DNA from: an uncultured Porphyromonadaceae bacterium
GTDB taxonomy: Bacteria > Bacteroidota > Bacteroidia > Bacteroidales > Muribaculaceae
NCBI GenBank assembly: GCA_947175225.1
Contig: CAMWLX010000161.1
Location: forward strand, 1 to 7,681
Direction of reading: 5' to 3'
Length of the DNA: 7,681 bases
Within the stretch, counting starts at the first letter, position 1. The number at the start of each line of letters is the position of its first letter. Below the pieces are notes generated by a model. That model saw nothing but the letters and a program-made list of their open reading frames with translations, ran no database searches and was not told the DNA's origin. The translations under genes and the position numbers were made by a program. This document shows, in pieces, positions 5,815 through 7,681 of this stretch.

Positions 5815-5846
5815 CAAATTTAATCATTATTCCCCATTTGCGCAAA
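5815..5846 (-). promoter_or_regulatory. Bacteroidota-type promoter for trpS-znuA-znuC
   Basis: The minus strand carries TTTG (5846-5843), a 20-nt spacer and TAAATTTG (5822-5815). This is an exact match to the Bacteroidota primary sigma consensus TTTG-N19-21-TAnnTTTG. The predicted start of transcription is near 5808, which gives a leader of about 30 nt before the trpS ATG. The -33 box joins the T tract of the upstream terminator. Confidence 0.8.
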
Positions 5847-5882
5847 AAAAATTGTGTTTCCTACAAGAAACGCAATTTTTTT
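5844..5882 (-). terminator. Rho-independent terminator of the secreted-protein gene
   Basis: A stem (ATTG.GTTTC with GAAAC.CAAT, one central C-A mismatch on the minus strand and a G-T wobble on the plus strand) encloses a 6-nt loop at 5861-5866. It is flanked by seven or eight A/T on each side. Read leftwards, the hairpin ends in eight T, as expected for intrinsic termination of the gene ending at 5952. The A/T flanks make it potentially bidirectional. Confidence 0.8.
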
Positions 5883-5893
5883 ATCACAATTTT

Positions 5894-5956
5894 AATTCTC
5901 AATTCTCAATTCTCAATTCTCAATTCACCATTCTCAATTCTCAATTCTAAATTATA
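5894..5956 (-). repeat. Heptamer tandem repeat, about nine units of GAGAATT
   Basis: Reading the plus strand, AATTCTC repeats with a strict 7-nt period from 5894. Four perfect copies are followed by AATTCAC, CATTCTC, AATTCTC, AATTCTA and AATTATA. The last unit overlaps the stop codon of the secreted-protein gene (5952-5954). The period is not a multiple of three, and the array lies just after a stop, so it is not coding. Shorter pieces of the same sequence follow the HEPN and znuC stops. Confidence 0.9.
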
Positions 5957-6491
5957 AATTGAAGTAATAGGTCCCGGTGGAGAGGTTGGCATACCAGGAG
6001 TAGGGGACACCGCGGAGGGTATAGGATGTCTGGAATGCGGGAATGTCGAGGTTACCCCCTTCCCACATCTGAGTCCAAGGATTCCATGCGTTTTCAACTG
6101 TCACGTCGTAGTAGAAACCGTTCCATTCCCAGCTTACTACCATCGGAACCGTCTCCCAAACTCCCTGGGCATCATAACCTACTGCAACTACTTTCGATTG
6201 TCCATAATTGTAGCCGGGCCCATTATTGTAAGGACCGGAGAAGGCACCGGGTCCCCATGGACCTCCGTTCATCATGGAGTTGCTCGTGCCCCACATAGGA
6301 GTGTTCGGTCCGAAACCCGCTCCCGGACCGGGACCTTGAGGCACGTTGGGAGTGAATGCACCGCCTGATCCGGGAGCTGGTGCGCTGCTGCCTGCTCCTG
6401 AACCGGGTCTGGGAGCGCTGTTTTGTGCGGATATGGAGCCGATCGCGAATACGATCGCTGCGATCAATGATAGGATTCTTCGTGTTTTCAT
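5952..6491 (-). CDS. Secreted Gly/Pro/Asn-rich protein of unknown function
   Basis: I do not recognise this 179-residue protein. A clear signal peptide (MKTRR, then a hydrophobic core) probably ends at SISA before Gln23, with no lipobox. Residues about 23-98 form a low-complexity tract rich in Gly, Pro, Ser and Asn, including the related stretches PRPGSGAG and PAPGSGGA and many PG/GP pairs. The remaining 80 or so residues are rich in Trp and Tyr (VSWEWNGFYYDVTVENAWNPW, WEGGNLDIP, GVPYSWYANLSTGTYYF). They look like a compact beta-rich domain made for the periplasm or cell surface. There are no cysteines. The ATG at 6491 has an A-rich leader and no Shine-Dalgarno sequence. It appears monocistronic, with a repeat-rich spacer upstream and a terminator downstream. 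The signal peptide, composition and clean boundaries support a real gene; no function can be assigned. Confidence 0.78.
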   Translation of the reverse strand: MKTRRILSLIAAIVFAIGSISAQNSAPRPGSGAGSSAPAPGSGGAFTPNVPQGPGPGAGFGPNTPMWGTSNSMMNGGPWGPGAFSGPYNNGPGYNYGQSKVVAVGYDAQGVWETVPMVVSWEWNGFYYDVTVENAWNPWTQMWEGGNLDIPAFQTSYTLRGVPYSWYANLSTGTYYFNL

Positions 6492-6529
6492 AGTTTTTTT
6501 CGTTTAGTGGATGTGTTTTGTAAGTTAAA

Positions 6530-6610
6530 CGTTTAAGTGGTTAAAAAGGTTTAAAAGGTTTAAAAGATTTAAAAGGTTTAGAAGGTTTAAAAGGTTTAAA
6601 AGGTTTAGGA
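6530..6610. repeat. 9-nt tandem repeat, unit GGTTTAAAA, about nine copies
   Basis: From about 6530 the plus strand repeats GGTTTAAAA with a 9-nt period. Units at 6548, 6557, 6584 and 6593 are perfect. Those at 6539, 6566, 6575 and 6602 have one or two changes. The array lies between the mdh stop and the secreted-protein start, and is followed by an inverted array of the same unit. Confidence 0.9.
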
Positions 6611-6657
6611 AGTTTGATCCCCCTAAACCTTTTAAACCTTTTAAACCCCTTAAACCT
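6574..6657 (-). terminator. Very long hairpin formed by inverted tandem repeats after mdh
   Basis: Positions 6584-6609 are the exact reverse complement of 6622-6647 (26 bp) around a 12-nt loop (6610-6621). After two mismatches and one wobble, seven more pairs extend the stem to 6574 and 6657. Being 33 nt downstream of the mdh stop, the structure may protect or end the mdh transcript. It lacks a clean T tract on the minus strand, so an intrinsic terminator role is uncertain. Confidence 0.5.
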
Positions 6658-6682
6658 CCCCCCCTAAACCCCTTAACCCTCC
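6622..6682. repeat. Inverted 9-nt repeat array with telomere-like G-rich strand
   Basis: The plus strand reads AAACC-type units (TTTTAAACC twice, then CCTTAAACC, CTAAACC and CCTTAACCC), the inverse of the neighbouring array. The minus strand therefore has G tracts in GGGTTAAGGGGTTTAGGGGG and further G runs, fitting the usual G-quadruplex pattern. It starts 8 nt after the mdh stop. Confidence 0.8.
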
Positions 6683-6689
6683 TATACCA

Positions 6690-7681
6690 TTACAGGTTAG
6701 GATTGATCTTGCTCCAGTCCGCAATAGGGGGCATGATGCCGAGTTCGATCACTTCGTCGCGGAGTGCGCAGAGATGCTTGTAGCTCTGTTCGAGTTCCTT
6801 CTCCTCTTCCGGAGTTCCGGTCATAGGCTGCACTGTCACGCCGTTCTTGTCGATGGTGGTCTCCATTGCCATCATGATGTGAGAGAAGCGGTCGTTGTTG
6901 ACGTATGTGCCAACCGGCCAGCGGAACATTGCGCCGCCCATAGCTGCTTCGATCATCTCGATAGAGAGATATGCAGGGCTCTGGAATGAGCTGCGTCCAC
7001 GAAGCTCGATGATTCTCTTTCCTCCCTGGATCACGCGTTGCTTCAGGTCTTCCCAAGCTTCCTTAGTGAGTGGTTCTGTGCCGATGAAGTCTACAAGAGG
7101 CTTGCCGTTTACTTTCGCCGTAGATGCGAAAACAGCCATCTGTTCGCCGTGACCGCCGTATGTGCGGCAGTTTACGATATTGTCCGGCTCCACATTGAGC
7201 TGCTTTGAGAGTTCGTTGCGGAGGCGTGTGCTGTCAAGGGCAGCAAGTGTTGAAACTTGGCTTGGTTTCAATCCGCTGTATAGAAGGGTGATAAGACCTG
7301 TGATGTCGGCAGGGTTAAAGATCACTACGATATGCTTCACATCGGGGCAGTATTCCTTCACATTCTTGCCAAATTCCTCAGCAATCTCCGCATTTCCTTT
7401 GAGTAGATCCTCGCGGGTCATGCCGGCTTTGCGGGCTGCACCACCGGAGTTGACTATATACTTTGCATCCTTAAGAGCTTCAGCTACGTCGGTAGTGTAA
7501 GTAAGGTTGAGTCCTTCAAAACCGCACTGCTTGAGTTCTTCAGCCACACCTTCAAGTCCCGGACCGTAGGGGTCATAGAGGCAAATGTTTGGTGTGAGTT
7601 TCTTCATGATGGCTGTCTGAGCCATATTGCTGCCGATCATGCCGGCGGCTCCGATGATGACGAGTTTGTCGTCTGTAAGAT
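6690..7681 (-). CDS. mdh: Malate dehydrogenase, 5' end cut by the window
   Basis: This is an NAD-dependent malate dehydrogenase of the LDH/MDH superfamily, interconverting malate and oxaloacetate in the cytoplasm. In Bacteroidales this step belongs to the reductive branch leading to fumarate and succinate. The frame runs off the right edge; the first complete codons read LTDDKLVIIGAAGMIGSN, and roughly ten residues are missing. The nucleotide-binding loop GAAGMIG is present. SGGAARKAGMTREDLLKGN matches the substrate-loop region with its arginines, NPADI follows, then LDSTRLRNELSKQL and the catalytic histidine in GGHGEQMAVF. The ATG at 7640 (MIGSN) is internal to the dinucleotide-binding loop and cannot be the true start. 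The gene ends at 6690 before a repeat-rich spacer. The Bacteroidales MDH type differs clearly from the E. coli enzyme; lactate dehydrogenase is a less likely alternative. Confidence 0.93.
   Translation of the reverse strand, partial: LTDDKLVIIGAAGMIGSNMAQTAIMKKLTPNICLYDPYGPGLEGVAEELKQCGFEGLNLTYTTDVAEALKDAKYIVNSGGAARKAGMTREDLLKGNAEIAEEFGKNVKEYCPDVKHIVVIFNPADITGLITLLYSGLKPSQVSTLAALDSTRLRNELSKQLNVEPDNIVNCRTYGGHGEQMAVFASTAKVNGKPLVDFIGTEPLTKEAWEDLKQRVIQGGKRIIELRGRSSFQSPAYLSIEMIEAAMGGAMFRWPVGTYVNNDRFSHIMMAMETTIDKNGVTVQPMTGTPEEEKELEQSYKHLCALRDEVIELGIMPPIADWSKINPNL

Noticed and set aside
5779..5817. In-frame TTG extension of trpS (13 extra residues)
   Set aside because: The TTG is part of the promoter -7 element, so transcription should begin after it; the extra residues have no family match.
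5894..5956. Heptamer array as a CRISPR array
   Set aside because: Units are 7 nt with no spacers between them, and no cas genes are nearby.
5906..6097. A 63-codon minus-strand frame ending in an ELRIENGELRIEN-type peptide
   Set aside because: It overlaps the secreted-protein gene in another frame, and its end is just the translated heptamer repeat. It has no domain and no own start signal.

Overview
This window looks like a chromosomal segment of a Bacteroidota member, most likely order Bacteroidales. Three things point there. The malate dehydrogenase, tryptophanyl-tRNA synthetase and fused SpmA/SpmB protein have the Bacteroidales forms. The one clear promoter fits the Bacteroidota sigma consensus (TTTG, 20 nt, TAAATTTG). 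Most starts lack a Shine-Dalgarno sequence. Family or genus cannot be fixed from this window. Every supported gene lies on the minus strand, so transcription runs from position 7681 towards position 1.

In transcription order: (1) the malate dehydrogenase gene mdh, cut at its 5' end by the window edge (6690-7681). (2) A 198-bp spacer built from a 9-nt tandem repeat and its inverted copy, which together can form a very long hairpin and include a telomere-like G-rich tract. (3) A small secreted Gly/Pro/Asn-rich protein of unknown function (5952-6491). (4) A 7-nt tandem repeat, then a strong terminator whose T tract runs into the -33 box of the next promoter. (5) A tightly packed unit trpS - znuA - znuC (5778 down to 3130). 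Its junctions overlap by 4 and 20 nt. It encodes TrpRS, a zinc-type binding lipoprotein and its ATPase, but no permease is present in the window. (6) An MNT/HEPN toxin-antitoxin pair (3081 down to 2451), flanked by imperfect 33-bp direct repeats that include the ends of znuC and of the HEPN gene. (7) A fused SpmA/SpmB membrane protein (2422-1193). (8) A Y1/HUH transposase of the REP-associated (RAYT) type with an unusual C-terminal domain (1071-61), lying between REP-like palindromic units at 22-54 and 1064-1151.

The mdh, trpS, znu and spmAB genes are ordinary housekeeping or transport functions. The accessory content is the RAYT with its REP/BIME sequences, the MNT/HEPN module, and two short tandem-repeat families in the spacers. 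The RAYT locus is the strongest candidate for an incompletely described system. It combines a single-strand DNA transposase, cognate palindromes on both sides, a start codon placed inside one palindrome's hairpin, and a second domain resembling the DprA/SLOG Rossmann fold.

No tRNA, rRNA, CRISPR array or classical IS was seen.
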